Of a stretch of DNA of 64,000 nucleotides, positions 39,586-47,884 are shown in pieces; position 1 is the stretch's first letter; every line of letters starts with the position of its first letter. The notes beneath the pieces were generated by a model. That model was given only the letters and a program-made list of their open reading frames with translations. It was not told where the DNA came from and searched no databases. The stretch is from a virus. The position numbers and the translations under genes were made by a program. Location: positions 1-64,000 of the IMG/VR virus record IMGVR_UViG_3300047409_000248. One strand, given 5' to 3'.

Positions 39586-39892
39586 TAGCGTTGCCGGGTT
39601 TGCCCTGAAGATGGAGTGGATTATAGGAACCTCTCTGGTGATTTTCTGGTTCACCATCGCGGTTGTCGGGTTCGCTTTTGTATTTGAATATTTCCATAGC
39701 AGGTCCCTTCAGCGCCATCGGGCGATACTGGAGGATGAGTACGAGCGAGCGCTTATCTATCATAAAGCCCGGGAGAAAGAAAAAGAACTGGAGCAACGCC
39801 AAGCCATTCTGGAAGAGACTGACAGGGAATACATGGACGCAATACGAGCGCAGGAAATTATAGAAGAGTTGGAAAAGGGAAACATCAAATGA
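39560..39892 (+). CDS. Membrane-anchored coiled coil with shared C-terminal helix motif
   Basis: A 110-residue protein. TM helix at residues about 20-42 (WIIGTSLVIFWFTIAVVGFA). A cytoplasmic coiled coil of about 50 residues (REKEKELEQRQAILEETD) ends in REYMDAIRAQEIIEELEKG. This version shows the tail can be displayed from the membrane. It overlaps the previous gene by 26 nt. Confidence 0.64.
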   Translation: MKTAKEMLDSVAGFALKMEWIIGTSLVIFWFTIAVVGFAFVFEYFHSRSLQRHRAILEDEYERALIYHKAREKEKELEQRQAILEETDREYMDAIRAQEIIEELEKGNIK

Positions 39893-40401
39893 GCTATGGC
39901 GAGTTCTTTCTCTATATCACTGCTGGCGCCTTCTGGGGCATCGTCGGTTTTACAAATGGCCGCAACCTGTATCGGCGCTGGAAAGCCCCGCGCCAAATGT
40001 CCAAGCTGGATGATATGATCTCCAGACTTAAGCAGGAAGCCCAAGAGGCTATGGAGGCGATGAAGATAGAGATCAAGCAGACCCCTTCCACTCCAGAGAC
40101 CCACGTCCTGTCATGGCGCTACAAGGGCGAGCTACAGCAGGTCAAGATCGTTATCGACCCGGCTCTGGATACCGCCATTGAAGGCAGCAGGGAAGAGTTT
40201 GAGCAATTGGTTAAAGAGGGTGATGCCGGGAAGCTTCAGGACCTTCTGGATGGTCTGGCCAGCAACGATGCCAAGGATAGGATTTCCGCTCAGGACATCT
40301 TCGTGTTTTCCAGAAAGGCTGTTGAGCAAATGAAGATGGCCGATATGTCCCCGGACGATATCGTCACCAAAATACTGAAAGCCTCTGGGAGGATGGATTA
40401 A
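39889..40401 (+). CDS. N-terminally anchored hypothetical protein
   Basis: A 170-residue protein. Residues 6-22 (FFLYITAGAFWGIVGFT) are a TM or signal-anchor. A coiled coil (DDMISRLKQEAQEAMEAM) and a small alpha/beta domain follow. The C-terminus (AVEQMKMADMSPDDIVTKIL) is helical but not the motif. Coupled to the next gene by TAATG. Confidence 0.58.
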   Translation: MSYGEFFLYITAGAFWGIVGFTNGRNLYRRWKAPRQMSKLDDMISRLKQEAQEAMEAMKIEIKQTPSTPETHVLSWRYKGELQQVKIVIDPALDTAIEGSREEFEQLVKEGDAGKLQDLLDGLASNDAKDRISAQDIFVFSRKAVEQMKMADMSPDDIVTKILKASGRMD

Positions 40402-40892
40402 TGGGCTGGTTTACCTTTGCCGATGAGGCAGTAGCCAAGCTGTTCCAGCAGCATAAGCAGGAATGCATTGACCGAAAACCCAAAACAGATACTCTCCAGC
40501 CAGATCAACCGGCTGGAGATACTTCCATGGCAACAGTTACGATGACGACCAATCTTACTCCCTACGCCGCAAATACCGGAGTCGTAGCGCTCCCCAGCAA
40601 TAGCGGTCCTTATTATACTTATACGCCTGCTGGCCAGCTTGGCGCTGGCCAATATGTTGGCGCCGCGAATGCTGTCTACGCCTACGGTAATTCTCCACAA
40701 TACGTGACCGCTGCTTATCCGGCCGGTGGTCTTCATGGCATGGCGTGGCCTATCGCAACTCTTGCCAACAACGGACAATGGTTTGAAGCGGCTCAATTGG
40801 GTGCCCAGCCGATCCAACCAGTAGATCGTTCCGAATTCTCCGAAGAGGAAATCTCTCAGGCAGAAAAACTGATGGAGGAACTGAGTGCCTAG
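40401..40892 (+). CDS. Low-complexity protein with shared C-terminal helix motif
   Basis: A 163-residue protein. A short helical head is followed by a Tyr/Gly/Ala/Asn-rich centre (residues 50-125: YTPAGQLGAGQYVG, AVYAYGNSPQYVTAAYPAGG) resembling virion or prion-like segments. It ends RSEFSEEEISQAEKLMEELS, the same tail as the proteins near 25-27 kb on the opposite strand. Function unknown. Confidence 0.62.
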   Translation: MGWFTFADEAVAKLFQQHKQECIDRKPKTDTLQPDQPAGDTSMATVTMTTNLTPYAANTGVVALPSNSGPYYTYTPAGQLGAGQYVGAANAVYAYGNSPQYVTAAYPAGGLHGMAWPIATLANNGQWFEAAQLGAQPIQPVDRSEFSEEEISQAEKLMEELSA

Positions 40893-41352
40893 AGGGCGCC
40901 CCAAAGGCCCTATCATGGCCAATGAATTCCAGAACCTGTCCCAGCGGCTTCGTTGGCTGCGGCAGAACCAGAAGCCATACATGACCCAAGAGCAGCTAGC
41001 CTATGCGTCCGGGGTTAGCGTGCAGTTCATCCGGCTTTACGAGACGGGCGGTCAAATCCACATGGGGACAGAAACCATCCAGAAGCTGGCCTCTGCCCTT
41101 GGATGCCGCTTCTCTATTCGTCTGAAGAGACTAAGCAGTCGAGAGACAATGGAGTTCCCGGCTCCAAGTGCATCTTTGCCATCCGTCCCAAAACGGAAGG
41201 GTAAAATTTCGGTGCAAGCCCGAACGCAGGCCGAATTACGCGAATGTTCTCCTTGGACAGTTTTTCACCAGCGGAAACAGGAGCGGTTACGTAAATCGAG
41301 CGCCGGAACTGAAGGTTCGCTGCCTGCGAAGGTGAAGAAGAGGGCCGGGTAG
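40885..41352 (+). CDS. XRE-family helix-turn-helix protein with antisense-overlapping tail
   Basis: A 155-residue protein from GTG 40885, preceded by GGAGG at 6 nt. Residues 18-80 form an HTH_3 domain (NLSQRLRWLRQNQKPYMTQE, SGVSVQFIRLYETGG). The last 80 residues lie antisense to the end of the NeuB-type gene (41114-41352) and look composition-driven, so the native C-terminus may have been replaced when the sugar cassette arrived. Confidence 0.68.
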   Translation: MPRGRPKGPIMANEFQNLSQRLRWLRQNQKPYMTQEQLAYASGVSVQFIRLYETGGQIHMGTETIQKLASALGCRFSIRLKRLSSRETMEFPAPSASLPSVPKRKGKISVQARTQAELRECSPWTVFHQRKQERLRKSSAGTEGSLPAKVKKRAG

Positions 41353-42166
41353 CCTCCCATGCTTCCCTGCACGCCGTTACAAGAGCCCCAAACTCCATAG
41401 GCTCCAGACTAAAATGGCTATCTGGGCCGCCAGCACTGCGGCTAAGGCAGAGGTGCTTCTCGACAATGCAGGCACCAAAAGCGATAGCAGCAGCAGAGAC
41501 CCCGACACCAAGAGTATGATCTGATATTCCAACAACATGTCTTCCTCCCAGAAGACTACTCAACTGTCCCAACCTTGGTAGGTTGGACTGACTGGCGCTG
41601 GCCGGATAAGCACTGATGCAGTGCAATAAGGCTACATCAGGATTTGCGGAAAATCTATTGATGGTATTCAGTGCATCTCGGATTTCCTGAGAGCCCCCCA
41701 TTCCAGTAGATAGGATGATTGGTCTGTCAGTTTCTGCCGTAGCTTGGATGAGCGGCAGATCAGTAAGCTCAAAACTCGCGATCTTGTAAGCAGAAACATT
41801 GAGCCTTTGCAGCAAGTCAATTGCGGTCTCATCGAATACCGACGCGAACACCTCGATCTTTCTAACAGACCTAGCGTAATCGAAAATTCTCTCAAACCAC
41901 TCTGGGGGAGTATGAGCCTCCCGATAGAGATCGTATAAAGTCCTTCCCTTCCATGGACCGTCCTTGATAAGGAAATCATCTCTGTCACTCTTCATGGTAA
42001 TTGTATCAGGCGTGTAACACTGAAGTTTGACCGCATCAGCGCCATTAAAATAGGCATTATCAATCAGGCGATATACGTTATTGATGTCACCATTATGATT
42101 GCCAGAAAGCTCAGCAATCATATAGGGCGACTGATCCGGCCCTATCTCTCTGGTGCCGATCCTCAT
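41114..42166 (-). CDS. pseI: NeuB-family nonulosonate synthase (pseudaminic acid synthase-like)
   Basis: A 350-residue protein. The NeuB barrel is clear: MIAELSGNHNGDINNVYRLI, GADAVKLQCYTPDTIT, SAYKIASFELTDLPLI, ILSTGMG, LLHCISAYPA, VGISDHTLG and a C-terminal SAF domain (FRRSIYVTAPVSAGE). PseI condenses phosphoenolpyruvate with a 2,4-diacetamido-trideoxy hexose; Asn/His in the GNHNG motif are typical of PseI rather than sialic acid synthase. Last gene of the leftward operon, 4-nt overlap with the small gene upstream. Confidence 0.9.
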   Translation of the reverse strand: MRIGTREIGPDQSPYMIAELSGNHNGDINNVYRLIDNAYFNGADAVKLQCYTPDTITMKSDRDDFLIKDGPWKGRTLYDLYREAHTPPEWFERIFDYARSVRKIEVFASVFDETAIDLLQRLNVSAYKIASFELTDLPLIQATAETDRPIILSTGMGGSQEIRDALNTINRFSANPDVALLHCISAYPASASQSNLPRLGQLSSLLGGRHVVGISDHTLGVGVSAAAIAFGACIVEKHLCLSRSAGGPDSHFSLEPMEFGALVTACREAWEATRPSSSPSQAANLQFRRSIYVTAPVSAGEKLSKENIRVIRPAFGLAPKFYPSVLGRMAKMHLEPGTPLSLDCLVSSDE

Positions 42167-42378
42167 TTCTTCTCCAGATCGCGCGGGATATAATCCTCTG
42201 TGGCCATGGCTCGCATCAGGCGGGATATTTCGAGGTCCATGACGAGTATCTTCCCCATGACTTCCTTGGTGGATTTTGGATCAGCCCTCATGGCAATCCG
42301 AAGTATCTCCATCCAGTTGTTGTTATTGTATGACCTGACACGTTCGATCTGGTCCAGAAGATGCTCATCAGTGATCAC
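42163..42378 (-). CDS. Small helical protein inside the sugar cassette
   Basis: A 71-residue protein (MITDEHLLDQIERVRSYNNN, then LRIAMRADPKSTKEVMGKIL). It overlaps its neighbours by 4 and 11 nt. It is not a known sugar enzyme and may be a phage filler gene caught within the operon. Function unknown. Confidence 0.6.
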   Translation of the reverse strand: MITDEHLLDQIERVRSYNNNNWMEILRIAMRADPKSTKEVMGKILVMDLEISRLMRAMATEDYIPRDLEKK

Positions 42379-43489
42379 TTAATCTCCTCCTCAATTCATC
42401 TAGATGTTCCAGCTTGATATCATAGGAGCATGTCTCGATCAGCATCAGCTTGCCGAGACTGCGATAGACATCGGTATCCAGAAGCTCCATCTGGCGCTGC
42501 GGAGTAAGCCACTTGTTGCTAACCGTCATGGTCAGCAGGTTACCATGATAGCCAAGCGAAACCGGGATGGGATTTCTAGCCCTAATCCAATCTACTATGG
42601 TGGAAGGATTGTATTCCTCACTGGGATCAACCAGCATCGAGAAGGCGTAATAGGTATGGTCGCAGCCCGCTCTGGGCTTGGGAACACCGAGAAATTCAAA
42701 TCTGGAAAATATCTCAGCAAGATGGCTGGCAATCAGTTGCCTGCTGGCAACGATGCGGGGAAGTTTCTTGAGTTGTTCTCGCCCTACGGCTGCGGTCAGT
42801 TCTGTCATGCGAAGATTAAGCCCGGGAGTTTCCTGATGACGGCACTCACCATGATTGATGGCGTCATGTAGCTTCATAAGGAGATCGCCATCCTTGGTCA
42901 TTACCATGCCGCCCTCTCCGGTCTGGATATGCTTGTGTACGTTCAGGGAGAACACGCCCATATGGCCGATGGTGCCGGTAAACTCCCCGTCCTCGCGCGC
43001 CATGATCGCCTGAGCGTTATCCTCAATCAGGATAATACCGCGACTGTCACACATGGAACGCAACTGCTTGAGCTTGGCTGGATGGCCGAACATATTGGTG
43101 GCGATCACGGCTTTGGTGTTTTCCGTAATCTGCCTGCCGACATCATTGGGATCAAGGCAGAACGTTTCGGGTTCGATATCCGCCAGAATGATCGTGGCTC
43201 CCAGCACCGCAGGCGCACAGGCGGTTGCTGACATCGTGAAGTAGGGAACGATCACTTCATCCATCGGCCCTACACCAGCCGCCATACAGGCTGCCAGCAA
43301 ACCAGACGTGGCTGAATTACAGGAGACGGCATATCCGCCAAAGGCGCTTTCCCATTCAGCCTCGAATAATGTTACCTCCGCGCCTGCCTTGCTGCTGCTT
43401 GCTACAAAGCCTGACAGGTTGCCGCTGCGGATCACCCGCAAGACGGCCTCTTCTTCCTCTTTGCCGATGGTCAAAAACTTCTGGATCAT
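42368..43489 (-). CDS. DegT/DnrJ/EryC1 sugar aminotransferase (PseC position)
   Basis: A 373-residue protein. PLP-fold markers: CNSATSGLLAACMAAGVGP, DEVIVPYFTMSATA, ILIEDNAQAI, and the lysine motif NVHKHIQTGEGGM. It aminates a 4-keto nucleotide sugar, the expected step after the 4,6-dehydratase encoded upstream. Coupled by ATGA to a 44-residue gene. Confidence 0.88.
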   Translation of the reverse strand: MIQKFLTIGKEEEEAVLRVIRSGNLSGFVASSSKAGAEVTLFEAEWESAFGGYAVSCNSATSGLLAACMAAGVGPMDEVIVPYFTMSATACAPAVLGATIILADIEPETFCLDPNDVGRQITENTKAVIATNMFGHPAKLKQLRSMCDSRGIILIEDNAQAIMAREDGEFTGTIGHMGVFSLNVHKHIQTGEGGMVMTKDGDLLMKLHDAINHGECRHQETPGLNLRMTELTAAVGREQLKKLPRIVASRQLIASHLAEIFSRFEFLGVPKPRAGCDHTYYAFSMLVDPSEEYNPSTIVDWIRARNPIPVSLGYHGNLLTMTVSNKWLTPQRQMELLDTDVYRSLGKLMLIETCSYDIKLEHLDELRRRLSDH

Positions 43490-43620
43490 TTCTTTTTCTT
43501 TTCTTCCAGCTTATCGATTAGAGATAATATGACTGCGCTCTCAGCCGCCCTCAACTCTTTGAGAACCTCTATCCTCCCCTTGAGTGACCTGATAATCTTT
43601 TTGTAAGTTTTCTTCTTCAT
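43486..43620 (-). CDS. 44-residue Lys-rich peptide
   Basis: ATG 43620 overlaps the dehydratase stop (ATGA) and its own stop overlaps the aminotransferase start (ATGA). The peptide (MKKKTYKKIIRSLKGRIEVL, ending LIDKLEEKKKK) is helical and basic. The double coupling makes it likely to be translated. Function unknown. Confidence 0.58.
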   Translation of the reverse strand: MKKKTYKKIIRSLKGRIEVLKELRAAESAVILSLIDKLEEKKKK

Positions 43621-44534
43621 AGGTAGGTCCGCAATTGCTCTATGGTCAGGAATTTGGTGTTGGTGTCGCTGGAGTACCGGAAACCCGGCTTGACGTTGTT
43701 GCTGATATCCGGGTTCAGGATGTATCGATCATGAGCTTCCAGCGCCAAGTAGCTCTCCTCCTCCGTCATCAGTACCTCATGCAGCTTCTCGCCCGGCCTG
43801 ATGCCAACGATCTTCATGCCGAGATCAGGCGCCATCGCGGTTGCCAGATCAACCACGCGCATGGAGGGAAGCTTGGGGATGAATATCTCACGGCCCTTCA
43901 TCATCGAGAGGGATGAAAGGACAAGTTCTACCGCCTGATCCATCGTCATCCAGAAGCGTGTCATGCGAGGGTCCGTGATCGGTAGTTCCTGCTTTAGCCT
44001 ACTAAGCCGGTCAAATAGAGGAACCACAGAACCCCTAGAACCAACAACGTTCCCATAACGGCAGACAGAATAATTACATCGTCCAGCACTGACATTATTT
44101 GCGGCGACAAGGATTTTTTCTGCGGCGAGTTTAGTCGCTCCGTAAAGGTTAAGCGGTGATACAGCTTTGTCAGTAGACAAGCCGATAACACGGTCCACAC
44201 CAGCAGCAAGACTAGCCCGACAGACATTTTCGGCTCCATGGATATTGGTCAGCACGCACTCGAACGGATTATATTCCGCAATCGGCACCACCTTCATGGC
44301 AGCCGCATGGATTACAGTATCGATCCCGTTCATGGCCATTTGAAGGCGTGGCTGGTCGCGGACATCGCCAATGAAGAAGCGCAGGCGCTGATCATCGAAC
44401 TTCCGCGCCATATCCTCCTGAAGATGCTCTCCGCGCGAGTATATGACGATGCGATCCGCCAGCTTGTCATCCAGCAGCCGCTTGGTGAATGCCTGCCCAA
44501 ACGATCCAGAACCTCCCGTAATAAGAACCCTCAC
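43617..44534 (-). CDS. pseB: UDP-GlcNAc 4,6-dehydratase (inverting), PseB-like
   Basis: A 305-residue extended SDR enzyme. It has the nucleotide loop TGGSGSFGQAF, FFIGDVRD, VIHAAAMKVVPIAEYNPFEC, catalytic STDKAVSPLNLYGATK and YGNVVGSRGSV. The MKVVPIAEYNP phrase is characteristic of PseB and FlaA1-type dehydratases. It converts UDP-GlcNAc to a 4-keto-6-deoxy sugar, the first step of pseudaminic acid synthesis. Confidence 0.92.
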   Translation of the reverse strand: MRVLITGGSGSFGQAFTKRLLDDKLADRIVIYSRGEHLQEDMARKFDDQRLRFFIGDVRDQPRLQMAMNGIDTVIHAAAMKVVPIAEYNPFECVLTNIHGAENVCRASLAAGVDRVIGLSTDKAVSPLNLYGATKLAAEKILVAANNVSAGRCNYSVCRYGNVVGSRGSVVPLFDRLSRLKQELPITDPRMTRFWMTMDQAVELVLSSLSMMKGREIFIPKLPSMRVVDLATAMAPDLGMKIVGIRPGEKLHEVLMTEEESYLALEAHDRYILNPDISNNVKPGFRYSSDTNTKFLTIEQLRTYL

Positions 44535-44875
44535 TTAACCTCCAAAATCTCTACGCCAGCTTTTCGGGCCTTATTGATCATATCAGCGGTGCCGTTTCCG
44601 CCCGGGAAGGCGACTACCAAATCAGGGCCCCACGTCAGCATATGTGCATTTCGTATTGGACCTGCGGCTAGTCCATGCGTATCCCAGTCAGCGTAACTTA
44701 CGTATCTGGTAATTTCGGGCTTGGTCTTGGCCCAATCACTGGCAAAGGTATCAACTCCTTTGGCGCCACCATGAATGAGATCAGTAAACTTATGGATGGA
44801 ATGCAGGGCATCCAGCGCCTTCGATACTTGCGCTGGACTCCTGAAGTTCCTGCCACCACAGACCAGAACTCTCAT
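44531..44875 (-). CDS. YspA-like SLOG protein (DUF2493)
   Basis: A 114-residue protein. The Rossmann-like SLOG motifs are evident: MRVLVCGGRNFRSPAQV, LIHGGAKGVDTFASDWA and DLVVAFPGGNGTADMINKA. The family binds nucleotides or derivatives and often has no assigned reaction. Its presence inside the sugar operon with 4-nt overlaps suggests a nucleotide-sugar or precursor-sensing role. Confidence 0.85.
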   Translation of the reverse strand: MRVLVCGGRNFRSPAQVSKALDALHSIHKFTDLIHGGAKGVDTFASDWAKTKPEITRYVSYADWDTHGLAAGPIRNAHMLTWGPDLVVAFPGGNGTADMINKARKAGVEILEVK

Positions 44876-45072
44876 TTGTGCTCTTTTACCAAACCAAGGA
44901 AATCAAGAAGTTGATGGCGTCCATCGGCACGCTTAGTGTGCTCTTGCGCCTTGGCAACAGTAGCATCTGCTTTGGCTTTGGTATTTTGCATGGACGCAAA
45001 GGTGAGGAAGCCTACGGCCCCTACCATAGTTACAAAGCCCGCGATCCAAACAATCATTGTCCTGCGATCCAT
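44872..45072 (-). CDS. Small membrane-anchored protein
   Basis: A 66-residue protein from ATG 45072 (TGATG with the upstream stop). One TM helix (MIVWIAGFVTMVGAVGFLTF) is followed by a charged soluble tail. It may tether the pathway to the membrane; no family was recognised. Confidence 0.58.
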   Translation of the reverse strand: MDRRTMIVWIAGFVTMVGAVGFLTFASMQNTKAKADATVAKAQEHTKRADGRHQLLDFLGLVKEHK

Positions 45073-47054
45073 CACCTAACTCCCTTGGCTGCAACCAGAC
45101 CACCATCCAGATGTTCTAGGATGTCAGAGCCTACGGCTTCTTCGATCTTCTTGAGGGCTTCGTGCCATCCGCCGATGATGCGTAGAAATTCAGACTGCCT
45201 GTGGACAGCACTTAGATTATGGCTTCCGATAATCAACACACCAGCCTTAGCCATCTCCTGAATGAACAGGGTCTGGATGCCATTGTTCTTGAACTTGATG
45301 CGATTGAGTTCTGGTAGCCCATAAAGACTGATGAAGTCTTCAAGGCCATAATCGCCGATGATCTTGTTCAAAACCGACCGCAAATTAATGCCATCTAATT
45401 GAAGCTTTTCATGAACCAAATCCCGCTCCAGCTTCTCAATGGTGGCGATAGCTGCTGCGATGGAAAGCGTCTCGCCAAAGAAAGTCCCGGAATAACTAAT
45501 CTCTGGCATATGCTTCATATACTTCTCCAGACCAACCAGCGCCGATATGGGCATGCCGTTAGCCATGGATTTGCCGAAACATGCCAGATCAGGAATGACG
45601 CCCAGCGAAGCCTGTAGACCACCCAGACCACACCTGAAGCCGGTAATGATCTCATCGAAGATCAGGATGATGCCACGATCAGTGCAATCAAGCCTCATTT
45701 GCTTCAATTCCTGTGGAGAATAGAATTCAGGCTCCACAATGCAGGCAGCAATCTCACCTGAAGGAGTTATCTGATCAAAGGTACAGCTATTGGCCTTGAC
45801 CCCATCCGGGATGCCATTATTGCGTATGGTATGAGCCATACTCCAATCGTGCCAGCCGTGATAGCCTCCCACCATGACCTTATCGCGCCTCGTCACATGC
45901 CGAGCCAGTCTTACTGCTGCTGTAGTGACATCAGAGCCGTTCTTGCCGAACTTCACCATCTCAGCACAGGGGATATGCTTAGTCAGGATGGAGGCAAGTT
46001 TTTCCTCCAGTGGTGTCGCAAGACTAAAACTAATACCAGAATTAAGCTGATGCCTAATAGCTCCGTCCACGTCTGGGTCACGATACCCAAGTATGTTAGG
46101 CAGAAGGGCACCGACGCAATCAACATAATCATTACCATCCACATCAAATACATAGGCCCCATCTCCATGGGTAACGAACAGTGGCGCTGCGCCCTCCGGG
46201 AACATCAGCTTGCTCTTGCTGAAAGTTTGAGTTCCGAGAGGTATTAAGCTCTCAGCAGCGCTCAGCAATGCCTTGGAGTTCGAGTAGGATCGCTTGACAC
46301 TACCCTCGCCAGCTAGCGCTTCATAGAAGCGTTCGTTGCGGGAGTATTTCGCGTTGATCTTTCTAATCCACGGCTCCTTATCAAGGATTGACAGGATTTG
46401 TAGATAGCTGGGTGGCGTGCCGCTATCCCCAAGCATCTTCGCGACTTCCCGAACGAAGTCATAATCCTCCGGACTATCGAGAACCCATCTCTCCCGAACC
46501 AGATCAGGAACGCCGCAGACAAGGTTAGCCGCCAGAAAACGATAACGGTTTCGGACCATAAATCGCGTAACAGTATCCCGATCAGTTGGCCGCACTGCTT
46601 CACGATTTGCCGCCTCCAGAGCATCTTTGGTGAACACTTCCACATCAAGGCCATCCGGGTAAGTGGGAGGATCAGTGTTAGTAGCATAGTCAGCATTCCT
46701 CATAGTGCGAAGCCGAATGACTTCACCGATAACGGCTGGATCAAGGAAAGGGCAATCAGCGGTCAGGCGCACGATGATATCGGCACCAGTAGCACTCAAT
46801 GCCGCCAGATAGCGCGAGAGTACATCCGTCTCGCTGCCTCTGACGACATTGATACCGCGTTTGGATGCCCACTGAGCAATGGCATCATCCTGAGGGAGGG
46901 TGGAAGTCGCGACAACCACCTCATCCACGCCCGGGGCACGGCGGGCAGCTTCTACCACCCATTCAATGGTCGGTCTACCCGCAATGTCCATCAATACCTT
47001 GCCCGGCAGACGGGTTGATCCCATGCGGGCCTGAACTACAGCTACGGTCTTCAT
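45072..47054 (-). CDS. Fusion of SpsF-type cytidylyltransferase and class III aminotransferase
   Basis: A 660-residue protein. Residues 1-230 are a cytidylyltransferase: VVQARMGSTRLPGKVL, VVVATSTLPQDD, LTADCPFLDP and TYPDGLDVEVF. Residues about 255-650 are a GSA-aminomutase-like PLP enzyme: FVTHGDGAYVFDVDGNDYVD, ILIFDEIITGFR and the lysine motif CFGKSMANGMPIS. The first half would make a CMP-nonulosonate; the second moves an amino group on a precursor. No gap or stop separates the halves, so the fusion is real. Confidence 0.9.
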   Translation of the reverse strand: MKTVAVVQARMGSTRLPGKVLMDIAGRPTIEWVVEAARRAPGVDEVVVATSTLPQDDAIAQWASKRGINVVRGSETDVLSRYLAALSATGADIIVRLTADCPFLDPAVIGEVIRLRTMRNADYATNTDPPTYPDGLDVEVFTKDALEAANREAVRPTDRDTVTRFMVRNRYRFLAANLVCGVPDLVRERWVLDSPEDYDFVREVAKMLGDSGTPPSYLQILSILDKEPWIRKINAKYSRNERFYEALAGEGSVKRSYSNSKALLSAAESLIPLGTQTFSKSKLMFPEGAAPLFVTHGDGAYVFDVDGNDYVDCVGALLPNILGYRDPDVDGAIRHQLNSGISFSLATPLEEKLASILTKHIPCAEMVKFGKNGSDVTTAAVRLARHVTRRDKVMVGGYHGWHDWSMAHTIRNNGIPDGVKANSCTFDQITPSGEIAACIVEPEFYSPQELKQMRLDCTDRGIILIFDEIITGFRCGLGGLQASLGVIPDLACFGKSMANGMPISALVGLEKYMKHMPEISYSGTFFGETLSIAAAIATIEKLERDLVHEKLQLDGINLRSVLNKIIGDYGLEDFISLYGLPELNRIKFKNNGIQTLFIQEMAKAGVLIIGSHNLSAVHRQSEFLRIIGGWHEALKKIEEAVGSDILEHLDGGLVAAKGVR

Positions 47055-47884
47055 TCTAATCCTGCTTTCTGTCTCGCTTGCATCACAATTTCCAGTGCGG
47101 CTACTCCATCAGCGCCATCAGCCAATGGTCCGGGATCACCACCATCAACGGCCCGAAGGAATGCGCTCATCTCATCAAGGTAGACCTGATCCCAATTATC
47201 CTTGGTCAGGCTGTATCTTGCAGATTTATTCGAACCGATTATTTCAAACTGGCGTATCTCAGGATCGGTGATATAATCCGCTGCAATCTGAACATTCATC
47301 TCATGCTCAATGGACGAAGCTTCGATCAGGCAAGATATATCCTGCCCTTTGTTCATAACAGCAAGGCACTCACTAACATGCAGATTACCTAGCAGATATC
47401 TTGCGATATCAATCTCATGAGAAGCCCAGTTTCGGATCACCCCATCCCTGAGATATTCCGGCTTTTCGTTTTTTTGCCTGACCTCAAATGAGGCGTGCTC
47501 CAGCCTGCCAAAATATCCTCGTTCTATCTTTTTCTTGGCTTCCTGAACCACCGGATGGAAACGGCACATGAAGCCAGTTGCAACAACCAGATCAGGCTTT
47601 GCCCTTCTGGCGCCCATGATTAGTCCAGCGATAAAGGGCGGGCTATCAAATCCAATAGGCTTCTCAACAAGTACGTGCTTACGAGCGCCAAGGACATCTA
47701 TAAGGTCTGAGGCATGCGCCTTGGTGGGAGACGCAATGATCACAGCATCAGCTTCATGGATGACATCTACTCGCCGCATGGATAGCTGCTCAGGGTCATA
47801 GGCGATAACCTGATGACCCAGCAGCATCAGGTTGCGGGCGTGTCTTGTGCCGATGGAGCCGAGTCCGAGAATTCCGACAAGCAT
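47051..47884 (-). CDS. Gfo/Idh/MocA-family oxidoreductase
   Basis: A 277-residue protein with an N-terminal NAD loop (VGILGLGSIGTRHARNL) and the family signature HVLVEKPIG. The C-terminal part (ASHEIDIARYLLG) fits the substrate domain. It oxidises or reduces a sugar hydroxyl or keto group. It could supply a modified nonulosonate or precursor. It overlaps the methyltransferase upstream by 58 nt. Confidence 0.88.
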   Translation of the reverse strand: MLVGILGLGSIGTRHARNLMLLGHQVIAYDPEQLSMRRVDVIHEADAVIIASPTKAHASDLIDVLGARKHVLVEKPIGFDSPPFIAGLIMGARRAKPDLVVATGFMCRFHPVVQEAKKKIERGYFGRLEHASFEVRQKNEKPEYLRDGVIRNWASHEIDIARYLLGNLHVSECLAVMNKGQDISCLIEASSIEHEMNVQIAADYITDPEIRQFEIIGSNKSARYSLTKDNWDQVYLDEMSAFLRAVDGGDPGPLADGADGVAALEIVMQARQKAGLE

